From DTU024 sp964518875 (lineage in GTDB: Bacteria > Bacillota > Clostridia > Christensenellales > Aristaeellaceae): DNA of 64,000 bases. The DNA is taken from contig CAZFHI010000007.1 of NCBI GenBank assembly GCA_964518875.1, positions 1 through 64,000 on the forward strand, read 5' to 3'. The notes under the pieces were generated by a model that searched no databases, had not been told where the DNA came from, and saw only the letters and a program-made list of their open reading frames with translations. Each line of letters begins with the position of its first letter. Within the stretch, counting starts at the first letter, position 1. Of the stretch, positions 9,185-17,640 are shown in pieces. The position numbers and the translations under genes are program-made.

Positions 9185-11044
9185 TTATTGCTCTGTCAAA
9201 GCCTTGGGATTCGCCTCGGGGGCGTTTAGTATCTGCATAAATTCCTCGCCTGTAAGTGTTTCTTTTTCGTATAGGTATTTGGCGATTTCATGAAGCTTTG
9301 ATACATTTTCGGATAATATTTCTTTGGCCTTCTGATATTGCTTTTCAACAATTTCAATGGTCATCTTGTCTATTTTGGAGTCGGTTTCAGCGGAGCTTGT
9401 AGACACCATCTGCCCGCCTAAATAGGGGTTTACGTCTTTTTCAAAAGCGACCATGCCGAATTCTTCTGACATGCCAAAGCGCGTTATCATCGCTCGGGCT
9501 ATTTGCGTCGCCTTTTCTATGTCGTTTGAAGCGCCTGTTGTAATAGAGTTAAATATAATTTCTTCCGCCGCGCGGCCGCCCGTTATGGAAGCTATGCGGT
9601 TTTCAAGCTCTTCCTTGCTCATAAGGAAGCGCTCTTCCTCGTCCACCTGCATCGTGAAGCCAAGCGCGCCTGAAGTCCTCGGCACTATTGTAATCTTGTG
9701 AACAGGCGCTGAATTTTTCTGCTTGGCCGCAACAAGAGCGTGGCCCACCTCATGGTAAGCTACTATAAGCTTTTCCTTTTCGTTTAAAACTGCGTTCTTC
9801 TTTTCGTAGCCCGCAAGCACTACCTCTATGGATTCTTCCAGATCTGTTTGCGAAACGCGTTTTCTTCCGTCGCGCACAGCGCGCAGCGCCGCTTCGTTCA
9901 CCACGTTTGCAAGGTCGGCGCCGCTTGTGCCGACCGCTGCCTTGGCAACGTGCTCTAAATCTATGCCGGGATCTGTCTTTATCTTTTTAACGTGGACCTG
10001 CAGTATTTCTGTTCTGCCTTTAAGGTCTGGCAGCTCGACCGGAATACGGCGGTCAAAACGACCCGGGCGCGTTAAAGCGGGGTCCAATATTTCAGGGCGG
10101 TTGGTAGCGGCAAGCAGCACAACGCCTTTTTTAGAGTCAAAGCCGTCCATTTCAGCAAGCAGCTGGTTAAGCGTCTGCTCTCGTTCATCGTTGCCGCCGC
10201 CTACTCCCGTGCTTTCACGCTTTTTGCCTATGGTATCTATTTCGTCTATAAACACTATGCATGGGGCTTTTTCTTCGGCTGTTTTGAAAAGATCCCTTAC
10301 CTTCGCCGCGCCCATGCCTACGAACATCTCGACGAATTCAGAACCTGAAATTGAGAAGAACGGCACGCCGGCTTCGCCGGCGACAGCCCTTGCAAGCAGG
10401 GTTTTTCCTGTTCCGGGAGGGCCTACGAGCAGCAAGCCTTTTGGCATCTGCGCGCCTATTTCCTCATACTTTTTGGGGTTATGAAGGAAATCGACGACTT
10501 CCTTAAGGGCGTCTTTTGCTTCGTCCTGTCCCGCTACGTCTTCAAAATTTACGCCGGTCTTGTCCTGCACGTATATGCGCGCGTTGGATTTTCCAAGCTG
10601 CATGGCGCTCATGCCTCCGCCAAGGTGCTTTTGCATCTGTTTGTTAAGCAGCCTTAACAAAAGGAACAGCAGGGCTATAGGTATTACCCAGCTTACTAAA
10701 ATGCTGGTAAGCAGGGAAGGCCTTTCCATTATAGGCGCGCTGTAACTTACATTTGCGTTTTCAAGCATAGGTATAAGCGTCGGGTCATCAACCATGCCTG
10801 TCTTGAACAAATTCACATCAGGCCCTCTGCCCGTTGTGAACACGATTTTATTTTCAGTAGTGTCTATGTACACTTCCGATATCTGGCGCTCAGCAAGATA
10901 GCCCTTAAACTGGCTGTAGCTTACTTCTTTGGCTCTCGGGCGTGTTATGGACGGCACTATAAGCGCGTTTATTATTGTCATAACAATAAGGGCGATGAAA
11001 AAGTACCGCATAATCTTATGATTATTTTGATTCGGTTCGTTCAT
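9185..11044 (-). CDS. ftsH: ATP-dependent zinc metalloprotease FtsH
   Basis: This membrane AAA+ protease degrades misassembled membrane proteins and short-lived regulators. Its 619 residues contain two transmembrane helices (about 12-30 and 108-130) flanking an extracytoplasmic loop. The AAA+ module has Walker A GPPGTGKT, Walker B IVFIDEID and the SRH region TNRPEILDPALTRPGRFDRR. The peptidase domain has the zinc site HEVGH, with Val where most homologues have Ala; the metal ligands are intact. It is the last gene of a minus-strand cluster that runs from about 16.3 kb, and the ribosome site is AAAGGAAAG. Confidence 0.97.
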   Translation of the reverse strand: MNEPNQNNHKIMRYFFIALIVMTIINALIVPSITRPRAKEVSYSQFKGYLAERQISEVYIDTTENKIVFTTGRGPDVNLFKTGMVDDPTLIPMLENANVSYSAPIMERPSLLTSILVSWVIPIALLFLLLRLLNKQMQKHLGGGMSAMQLGKSNARIYVQDKTGVNFEDVAGQDEAKDALKEVVDFLHNPKKYEEIGAQMPKGLLLVGPPGTGKTLLARAVAGEAGVPFFSISGSEFVEMFVGMGAAKVRDLFKTAEEKAPCIVFIDEIDTIGKKRESTGVGGGNDEREQTLNQLLAEMDGFDSKKGVVLLAATNRPEILDPALTRPGRFDRRIPVELPDLKGRTEILQVHVKKIKTDPGIDLEHVAKAAVGTSGADLANVVNEAALRAVRDGRKRVSQTDLEESIEVVLAGYEKKNAVLNEKEKLIVAYHEVGHALVAAKQKNSAPVHKITIVPRTSGALGFTMQVDEEERFLMSKEELENRIASITGGRAAEEIIFNSITTGASNDIEKATQIARAMITRFGMSEEFGMVAFEKDVNPYLGGQMVSTSSAETDSKIDKMTIEIVEKQYQKAKEILSENVSKLHEIAKYLYEKETLTGEEFMQILNAPEANPKALTEQ

Positions 11045-11077
11045 ATAAACTTTCCTTTCCGCAAAAAGCTTTAAGTT

Positions 11078-12829
11078 TTATCTTACGTTAGGCTGCATAA
11101 AATCCGTGTACTGGTATATCATACGGCTTACGCGGCCCGATTCGATACAGTAGGTAAGCTTTACAGTGCCTGTATGCGTGGCGTCATAGTCCTGGTAGCT
11201 GTAATTCAGAAGACCAAACGCAGGATCGTCCGAATCGACTATATATTCTGCGTTGCCAACTTTCTGGTCGTAATAAATGCCCCTGTCGCCGGTAGGGCCT
11301 GCGAGCTGCCCCATATCTCTGAACTCAGAGCACACATCGTCCATGCTCTGGCCTATGCCTGTGCCGCGCGGCCCTTTCATAGCCTGATCGTTAGTATCAA
11401 GGTAGTAAAGCAGGTTACCTTTATCGCTAAGCGTAAAGCGCGCTTCACCCCATGGATAGCTCAGCAGGGTGCAGCTCCCTTTTACAAGCTCGTCTGTGCC
11501 GGTAAGCTCTTTTTGAGGAGCGCCATAACGCTCTATAAAATCAGCATAATCATACTCCATAATGGGCATATTGGCAACAGAATCAGAAGAATTAAAGTAA
11601 TTTTTAAACTTTCCGCCTATTTTATAGCCTACCTGAAGCTCATTGCTTGACTTGCCGTACTTGTTTACGGCAATAGCGCGCAATGTAACTTTTCCCGGAG
11701 GCAAAAGTATTCCGTCGCCAGTAAACTCCGGGCTGTTTTCTGAAGGGCGTGAACCGTCCACAGTGTAGTACATGCGCACATCCGGGTCGTCGCCTATGTT
11801 GCGCAGCTTTACGTGAAAGGGTCTTTTATATTCCCCGGGTTTATAGTTAGACTTTGGCGCCAAGGGACGCGGAAGGGTTATTGTGTACTTTACGCTCATT
11901 TCATCTGAAATAAGCTCGCGCGACACGCATATGGCGCGGAACTGATACACTCCCTCCGTCAGCGTCAACGGTTCTGTGTAAAGCGTGCCTTCTTCAGGCA
12001 GCACTTCATCGCCCAAAGTATAGTATATATCGTAGCCGCCCTCAGATATAAAGGCTAATTTCTGCGTAAACATATGCGGTCCCGCGGCAAGGCTCGCTGT
12101 GGGAGGCTCGGGCACTATCTGGCTGCGCTCTTTATAGAATGAAACGTCCTTTGTTTCTTCAAAGGCGGTCTGCATAAGGTCAGCCGCCTGCGCCGTAAGG
12201 TTTTCAGACTGCAAAATTCTTATGTTGTCGCGGTAAGCTTCCACCTTCATCTTCTTTATCGTTTCGCCTTCGCCTTTTATATTGCTGTATATAAGGTTAT
12301 AGGTTTTTTTGGCGTTTTCCAGATCGCCGGCTGTTTCATATATTTCAGCGAGCAGAAAGCAGCGCTTGTAAATGTCCTCTGCGTCAGGATCCATATTATA
12401 CGCTTTTTCTGCCGCTTCTATGGCCTTTGGAATAGCGCCGGTGTTAAGGTGTTCTTCAGCTACCGTCCAGTAAGCGGCGGCATTTGCGTCGCGTCCGTGC
12501 CTGGCTAAAATCACCTGTCCGTCAGGCGTGATTTTTAAATAGGCATAGCCGGCGATAAGCCCGAAGAAAACAAGCACAAGCAATATCGCCAAAACCCATG
12601 CCCAGTTTATAACGTGCTTTTTATAGTAATAACGGTTGTTTCTGCGGCGCTTTTTATTAGTCCTCTTTTCGCGTTTTTCGTTTCTTTTGGGACGGGGGTT
12701 TAAGCTTACCGCTTCTCCGCTGTAATTGGCGCCAGAGCGGACGTCGCCCATGTATGTGCCGCAGTATGGGCATACGCGCGAAGCGCTGTCCGACACCTTG
12801 TGGCATTTTGGGCATTCAAGCTTGCTCAT
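11078..12829 (-). CDS. Zinc-ribbon, single-TM protein with TPR-like repeats and chitobiase-type C-terminal domains
   Basis: This 583-residue protein has an N-terminal zinc ribbon (CPKCHK and CPYCGT, residues 5-22) and then a very basic stretch. A transmembrane helix lies near residues 75-95. An alpha-helical TPR-like region (about 110-215) contains alternating Ala/Glu helices such as AIPKAIEAAEKAYNMDPD. Two beta-sandwich segments follow (about 245-400), with YDIYYTLG and MYYTVDGSRPSENS resembling the chitobiase/beta-hexosaminidase C-terminal domain. The last third is unassigned. The topology suggests a cytoplasmic ribbon and an external portion. It starts by ATGA overlap with the upstream HEAT-like gene, so translation is probably coupled. 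Function unknown. Confidence 0.8.
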   Translation of the reverse strand: MSKLECPKCHKVSDSASRVCPYCGTYMGDVRSGANYSGEAVSLNPRPKRNEKREKRTNKKRRRNNRYYYKKHVINWAWVLAILLVLVFFGLIAGYAYLKITPDGQVILARHGRDANAAAYWTVAEEHLNTGAIPKAIEAAEKAYNMDPDAEDIYKRCFLLAEIYETAGDLENAKKTYNLIYSNIKGEGETIKKMKVEAYRDNIRILQSENLTAQAADLMQTAFEETKDVSFYKERSQIVPEPPTASLAAGPHMFTQKLAFISEGGYDIYYTLGDEVLPEEGTLYTEPLTLTEGVYQFRAICVSRELISDEMSVKYTITLPRPLAPKSNYKPGEYKRPFHVKLRNIGDDPDVRMYYTVDGSRPSENSPEFTGDGILLPPGKVTLRAIAVNKYGKSSNELQVGYKIGGKFKNYFNSSDSVANMPIMEYDYADFIERYGAPQKELTGTDELVKGSCTLLSYPWGEARFTLSDKGNLLYYLDTNDQAMKGPRGTGIGQSMDDVCSEFRDMGQLAGPTGDRGIYYDQKVGNAEYIVDSDDPAFGLLNYSYQDYDATHTGTVKLTYCIESGRVSRMIYQYTDFMQPNVR

Positions 12830-13650
12830 GATTTTTCATCCTTAAATATTTTGTAAGCGGGGTCGCTCTCGTCAAACGCGCGTTCGGGGGCTTCTCCTCC
12901 CAAGGCTTCAATGGCGTTGCGTATTTCTATATAATCAAGATAGTCTGTTTTTTCATCAAGCGCCGCTTTTTTAAGCTCCGGAAGCGCCTTTTCGTTACCG
13001 AGTCTTCCTATGTACTCGCTAAGCTCCGCGCGGTTTTTGGGAATGCGTCTGAATAAATCCATAAGAGTGTAAAAAACTTCATCGCTGAAGTTAAAGCGCG
13101 ACAACAGGCTGAGCAGCGCCTGCTTGCCGTCGTCCCGCGCTAAAGGCAGCGCCTTAAGCAGATCGCTTTCCAAATCTTCAGCGTATATTTCCAGGCTTTC
13201 CAGGCAGTTGTCTATAAGCTCGCGCGGCTCGCCTTTAACTATCCAGCTTATGTATAGATTTAGAGGCGCGGCGCTGCCTATTTCGCGCAAAAGCGATACT
13301 GCGGTCATCCTTTCGTGCATGGAATGCGTTTCATCAAGCAAAGCCAGAAGCGGGGCTTCGGACGATTTCTGAAGCTCGACTATGCGGTTAAGCAGAAGCT
13401 CGGGCACGGATATATCCTGCGTTATATATTGAGAAACGCCTTCGACAAGCTCTTTGGCGTCATAAAAACTTTCAAAGTATTCTCCCGGCTTTTTATTGTT
13501 AAGCCAGGGAGCCGGGGTGTCGAGAAACAGCTCGTATATTGCGTTTAAATCTTTCTCGAACTCATCAACATAATCGTAATCGTCCTGGTGGGAGCGAAAA
13601 TAGTCTATCCAGAAATCTGAAAAATGTTTGTCAAAGTCTATAAGTTTCAT
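12826..13650 (-). CDS. Hypothetical all-helical protein, HEAT-like repeats
   Basis: I do not recognise this 274-residue protein as a named family. It is almost entirely helical and acidic. Repeated helix pairs such as MTAVSLLREIGSAAPL and LSEYIGRLGNEKALPELKKA resemble HEAT or ARM repeats, which usually bind other proteins. There is no signal peptide or membrane segment. It overlaps its neighbours by 4 bp at both ends (hslO upstream, the zinc-ribbon gene downstream), which indicates one translationally coupled operon and hints at a partner in the same protein quality-control group. Confidence 0.7.
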   Translation of the reverse strand: MKLIDFDKHFSDFWIDYFRSHQDDYDYVDEFEKDLNAIYELFLDTPAPWLNNKKPGEYFESFYDAKELVEGVSQYITQDISVPELLLNRIVELQKSSEAPLLALLDETHSMHERMTAVSLLREIGSAAPLNLYISWIVKGEPRELIDNCLESLEIYAEDLESDLLKALPLARDDGKQALLSLLSRFNFSDEVFYTLMDLFRRIPKNRAELSEYIGRLGNEKALPELKKAALDEKTDYLDYIEIRNAIEALGGEAPERAFDESDPAYKIFKDEKS

Positions 13651-14573
13651 TTATTGCCGCCAGCTTCCTTCAACATGTCTTTTATCTCGTCAATGGTGAA
13701 CTTGCGTTTTTTCCTGCAGAACAAGCATGTCATTTTCACGTCTTTATTTTCATCAACCATGTCCTGAAGCTCTTTTTTCCCGGCGGCCATAAGAGCGCTT
13801 CTCATTTTTTCCCTTGAGCAGTCGCAGGCAAAATTAAGCTCCTCATAGCTTAATATATTAAGATCCATGTTTTTGAACCATTCTTCCGCTAAAACCTGCA
13901 TGCTCATATCGTATATTTCACGGCTTATGTTGCTGTAAAAAGGTATTCTGTCTTCAAGCATTTTAAGAGTTTTTTCGTCAGCGTCAGGGAGCGCCTGAAC
14001 AAGTATGCCTCCGCTTGACAGCACCTTGCGGTTTGCGTTAAGGCATCCAAGCGCAATTATAGATGGCACCTGCTCAGAAACGGTGTAGTAAAGCGCGAAG
14101 TCTTCCCCGATGCCGCCGGACTTAAGGCGGCTTACGCCTACATAGGGTTCGCCGGAACCTAAGTCCTTAATAACGGAAAGCGTTCCTTCGTTCCCTATGT
14201 ATGCAGGCACGTCCTGCGCGCCGTTTTTAAGCGGCGGAACTTCGGCCTGCGGGTAGTGCGCCGTTATTTTAAGCGTGTTTCCATGCCCTACGCATACTAT
14301 TTTGCCCGCGGGACCGTTCCCGTTAAAAGTAACGGTTACTGAGGAATTTTCCTGCTTAAGGTCTGTGCTGAGCATGGCGGTGGCTGGAAGTATGCGCCCG
14401 AAAGCGGCTGCTGCGGCGTCGCTTGCCAAGTGCGTATCCTGCGCCTTTTGCGTCATGCGCGTCGTGCGGCACATAACAATTCTTGCATTGCCTCCCATAA
14501 CCGTCATGCGCATTACGGCGTCAGGCGCGTTGTATATCATTCCGTCCATTGCTTCAAGCGGTGTATCGTACAT
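13647..14573 (-). CDS. hslO: Redox-regulated chaperonin Hsp33
   Basis: Hsp33 is a cytoplasmic holdase chaperone switched on by oxidation of a zinc-bound cysteine cluster. The C-terminal zinc centre is present as CDC (near residue 252) and CLFC (near 286). Its N-terminal domain has the family feature GPAGKIVCVGHG and the PYVG/SGGIGEDFALYY segment. An in-frame Met 12 codons upstream exists, but the ATG at 14573 has a clean AAAGGAG ribosome site seven bases before it, giving 308 residues, which is nearer the family norm. It overlaps the end of the methyltransferase gene by about 20 bp. With ftsH and msrAB nearby it fits a stress and repair theme. Confidence 0.93.
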   Translation of the reverse strand: MYDTPLEAMDGMIYNAPDAVMRMTVMGGNARIVMCRTTRMTQKAQDTHLASDAAAAAFGRILPATAMLSTDLKQENSSVTVTFNGNGPAGKIVCVGHGNTLKITAHYPQAEVPPLKNGAQDVPAYIGNEGTLSVIKDLGSGEPYVGVSRLKSGGIGEDFALYYTVSEQVPSIIALGCLNANRKVLSSGGILVQALPDADEKTLKMLEDRIPFYSNISREIYDMSMQVLAEEWFKNMDLNILSYEELNFACDCSREKMRSALMAAGKKELQDMVDENKDVKMTCLFCRKKRKFTIDEIKDMLKEAGGNK

Positions 14574-15303
14574 AATTCTCCTTTTCTGCGGCGAAAAACA
14601 GCCTTTCATCTTTTTCGGAAGCTGTGATTAAGTCTTTATTCAATACGCTTATATTCGTAAAGCCGGCTTCCTTAAGCGCCAGCGACAGGCTGCGCTCAGT
14701 ATGTATATACTGCCGCTGTTCTTCGACGATTCTGGTGTAATAGTTTTGTTTTTTCTTTAAAAATATATCAAGCTGCATGTATATAGAGTCGTTTTTAAGC
14801 TCGTTCTGCCATATATAGCATATATCGTCTTCTGTAAGCGTAAACGTGTTGTCCGCTATTATATTTTTAAGCTTGTGTTCGCTTGAAATATCAAAGCATA
14901 TTATGCCTTTCGGCATAAGCCCTGCGTAAGCCGCGGACAAAAAACGCCTTACTTTGTCATAGCTTAAATAATTAAGCCCGTCGCATGTTGAAAGTATGGC
15001 GGAAGCGGGCTTGTGCAGACGCAGACACTGCATATCCTGTTTTATAAAGGTAACGCGTCTGCCTGCTTTTCTTGCTTTTTGCGAAGCCCTTGAAAGCATG
15101 TCTTCTGATATGTCCACGCCTAAAACATTATAGCTTTCGCTTAACGGTATGCTTATGTTTCCCGTACCGCATGCGCATTCCACTATGTCGGTTCCTGGTT
15201 TAACGCCGCGTTTTTGCAAAATGCTTTCATATGCGAGCGCGAACTTCGCATAGTCCACGTCCTGCATAAGGCGGTCGTACACAGACGCGAAATCCGTATA
15301 CAT
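14554..15303 (-). CDS. Class I SAM-dependent methyltransferase
   Basis: This 249-residue protein has a Rossmann-type methyltransferase fold. Motif I is VECACGTGN (near residue 41) and is followed by VLGVDISEDML, with the acidic residue that binds the SAM ribose. An ILSTCDGLNYL segment forms the motif IV/post-IV region. The substrate is not evident; the sequence resembles small-molecule methyltransferases of the DUF-type UbiE/COQ5-like group. It starts immediately at the end of the upstream membrane protein gene (1-bp overlap) and runs into hslO, so it belongs to the same operon. Confidence 0.85.
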   Translation of the reverse strand: MYTDFASVYDRLMQDVDYAKFALAYESILQKRGVKPGTDIVECACGTGNISIPLSESYNVLGVDISEDMLSRASQKARKAGRRVTFIKQDMQCLRLHKPASAILSTCDGLNYLSYDKVRRFLSAAYAGLMPKGIICFDISSEHKLKNIIADNTFTLTEDDICYIWQNELKNDSIYMQLDIFLKKKQNYYTRIVEEQRQYIHTERSLSLALKEAGFTNISVLNKDLITASEKDERLFFAAEKENYVRYTA

Positions 15304-16343
15304 TAAATTATGCTGCCGCTCTCTTCAGACGGGGGATCAGGGGGAAAACTGCGGTGCTCTTCTTCCGCTTCATCGCTAAAGTCTTCTTCTTCGAGCTCTT
15401 CCAGCTCTTCTTCTGTAATTATTCCGCGGTTAACCTGCGCCCCCGGTATCTTCGCGTTTATATATTTATCAAACACGCCGTTTGTGTAGGAAGCGTAAAC
15501 GAAGCGCGCAAGCGCGTTGCCGAGCAGAAGATAGTACCCGCCTAAAAACATAAGCGCGAACAGAGCGTAGGGGGTATATAAGGATACAAGAGCCGCTATA
15601 ATCGCGGGCACAAGCATTACAAGGCGCACGCCTATGTTTTGCGGAAGCTTGGCAATTGCAAGGAGAATGCAGTTTTTTATTATCTGTCCAATGGTCATTT
15701 TATATGTAACTATCATAGGGTAGGCGTAGGGCAGCGCCAAAAGCCAGAGAAAGCCGACCATGAGAGCGAATACCTGAGGTATCACGTAGAATACGGAATT
15801 TTGCGCCATCTGCCCGTAAAACCGCCAGGACATAAGCATAACGAGAGGCACTATTGATGTGATTCCGGATATTACAAGGGACTGCTTCCAGTTTTCCTTA
15901 AACGCGTCTTTAAAGTCCGAAAACACAAAGGCGTGCTCGTCCCTTGCCCAGTTGCGCGTTACATAAGCCAAGGCGGCCTGCGCGGGACCCGTGACAAAAA
16001 TGCACGGTATAAGCCATATGCTTATTTTAACTAATATGGCGTACGCGTGAATACCGGCGTTTTCAGCTATGGCCGTCATTTCAGGCGTTATGCCTTCGCC
16101 GCCCTGACGCACTGTGACGATAAGCTGCGCTAAAGAAAACAGGCTTTCAAAGCCCTTTGCTGCAACGTAAAGCAGAGGTATAAAAAATACTGCGGCAATA
16201 AGGTTAAGCTGAAAAAGACCGCCAAAGCGGATACGCAGCATTTCCCAAAAGAGCTGCCAGCGGTTCTTTGGCAGATTTTCTTTGTTATAATCGCCCTTGC
16301 CCGCCTTGCCGTAGTAATAATTATTCATGAACTTGCCAAACAA
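15303..16343 (-). CDS. DUF624-like (YesL-type) multi-pass membrane protein
   Basis: This integral membrane protein has six predicted helices, including LIAAVFFIPLLYVAA and VFALMVGFLWLLALPYAY. It carries the DUF624-like segment VTGPAQAALAYVTRNWARDEHAF followed by a DFKDAFKENWKQ stretch. The C-terminus is a long acidic cytoplasmic tail. The frame stays open upstream to 16451, but a -10 box TATACT (16376-16381, minus strand) and the ribosome site GGAGG at about 16353 show that translation starts lower, at TTG 16343 or ATG 16328. Function is unknown; YesL-type proteins often accompany carbohydrate genes, but here it heads a chaperone/protease cluster. Confidence 0.75.
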   Translation of the reverse strand: MFGKFMNNYYYGKAGKGDYNKENLPKNRWQLFWEMLRIRFGGLFQLNLIAAVFFIPLLYVAAKGFESLFSLAQLIVTVRQGGEGITPEMTAIAENAGIHAYAILVKISIWLIPCIFVTGPAQAALAYVTRNWARDEHAFVFSDFKDAFKENWKQSLVISGITSIVPLVMLMSWRFYGQMAQNSVFYVIPQVFALMVGFLWLLALPYAYPMIVTYKMTIGQIIKNCILLAIAKLPQNIGVRLVMLVPAIIAALVSLYTPYALFALMFLGGYYLLLGNALARFVYASYTNGVFDKYINAKIPGAQVNRGIITEEELEELEEEDFSDEAEEEHRSFPPDPPSEESGSII

Positions 16344-16483
16344 AACAAAAAACCTCCTACAAGTCTTTACACAATAGTATAACACGCTTTTATTAAAAAC
16401 AAAACGAGAAAGACATGAACATTCTGTAACGAATAAAGAAAAGCAATTCAAAAAGCAGAAACGCAGCAGCTTGCGAAATTCAT

Positions 16484-16505
16484 ATTATTGTGATATCATA
16501 ATAAT
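16484..16505. promoter_or_regulatory. 22-bp near-perfect dyad, candidate operator
   Basis: The 22-bp segment centred between 16494 and 16495 is an inverted repeat with one mismatched pair (ATTATTGTGAT against ATCATAATAAT). It lies in the divergent gap between the DUF624-like gene and the ABC exporter, about 90 bp upstream of the exporter -35 box. The symmetry suggests a dimeric regulator; none is encoded next to it. Confidence 0.4.
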
Positions 16506-16527
16506 ATTAATATGAAAGGAGACGGGC

Positions 16528-16564
16528 TGTGTATTTACACAATATTTACCTGGAATTTACACAA
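16528..16564. promoter_or_regulatory. Palindrome plus spaced half-site, candidate regulator binding region
   Basis: TGTGTA and TACACA form perfect 6-bp arms around TT at 16528-16541. The half-site TTTACACAA occurs at 16534-16542 and again at 16556-16564, spaced 22 bp, which is two helical turns. The array ends about 22 bp upstream of the -35 box of the ABC exporter promoter, a typical location for an activator or a looping repressor. Confidence 0.4.
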
Positions 16565-16586
16565 GCTGCATATAAGATGAAGAAAT

Positions 16587-16616
16587 TTGATGGCGGCTGA
16601 TGTAATATGGTATAGT
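16587..16616 (+). promoter_or_regulatory. Promoter of the ABC exporter operon
   Basis: TTGATG (16587-16592) and TATAGT (16611-16616) are separated by 18 bp. Transcription would start near 16623, about 100 nt before the ATPase start codon. Confidence 0.6.
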
Positions 16617-16723
16617 CTAGCGCGGAGGGGCTATGGCAAGCGCTTTTTTAACTAAAAGCGTGAAAAAAACAAGCGCTTAATGGCGCGGTAAGGAGTTATT
16701 TTGTATAACTGGGAGGTAATGCC

Positions 16724-17640
16724 ATGATACTGGAACTACAGGACATAAAAAAAAGTTATGGCGAAAAAGAGATACTGCACGGTATAAGCTTTAAGGTACG
16801 GTCGGGACGCGCCATGGGATTTTTAGGGAGAAACGGCGCGGGCAAATCAACCACTATTCGCTGTCTTATGAGTGTTTTTAATCAGGACAGCGGGCAGTTT
16901 TTAATAGACGGAAAGGTGTTTAAACCGGGGGATTACCGCATAGGCTATCTGCCTGAGGAAAGAGGCATGTACGCAAAAAACAAAGTGCTTTCGCAGCTTG
17001 TATATTTTGCGATGCTAAGAGGCGGAAGCAAGGAGGACTCTACGCGCAGCGCCATGGAATGGATACGTTTTTCGGTCTGGAAGATTTTGCGAATAAGCCG
17101 CTTGAAACGCTTTCCAAGGGCAACCAGCAGAAGATACAGATTGCGCAGGCTTTTGTTAACGACCCCGACATATTGATACTGGACGAGCCTTTTTCAGGGC
17201 TTGACCCCGTAAACGCGCAGATATTTAAAAACGCCATAGCGGACTTTGTAAACAGGGGAAAGCTTGTAATATTTTCAAGCCACCAGATGAGCTATGTTGA
17301 AGAGGTTTGCGACGACATATGCCTTATAAACGACGGAAACGTGCTTTTAACTGGCGGTCTTGATGAAATAAAGCGTGAGCGCGGCTTTGGGAAACTGCTT
17401 TTAAAAGTTGAAAACATACCGGTAAGCGAAACGCAGCATGCCATAGAAGGGGCTTTCCCAAAAGCGCATACGGAAGTTATGGATAAAGATTCCATTATAA
17501 TAGACACGGGATCCAACTACAGCCAGGAAGAAATACTGCGCTTTATCATAAGCAAGGGCTGGCGCATAGTGCGCTTCGGCATGTTTGAACCCAGCCTTAA
17601 CGACATATTTTTAAGCCTTGTAGGAGGGGAAGAAGCATGA
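16724..17640 (+). pseudogene. ABC transporter ATP-binding protein with a single frameshift
   Basis: This is an exporter-type ABC ATPase (NatA/drug-export group) split over two frames. The first frame, 16724 to about 17058, encodes Walker A GRNGAGKST and the Q-loop region up to SAMEW. The second frame, from 17059 to 17640, resumes directly with the C-loop LSKGNQQK, Walker B LILDEP and the D-loop and H-loop (FSSHQM). The two halves join without a gap at the GGAATGG stretch near 17056-17062. Restoring one base there, for example an A lost from a short A-run, would give one protein of about 305 residues. It could be a real mutation or a sequence error; I see no clear programmed-slippage heptamer. 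The intact permease downstream overlaps by 4 bp. Confidence 0.8.

Noticed and set aside
9828..10484. A 218-residue plus-strand frame within ftsH
   Set aside because: It overlaps the conserved AAA+ module of ftsH on the other strand and its Ser/Pro/Arg-rich translation has no family features.
16641..16680. AAAAGCG/CGCTTTT hairpin upstream of the ABC ATPase as an attenuator
   Set aside because: The stem is short and has no U-run after it, so a terminator or attenuator role is not supported.
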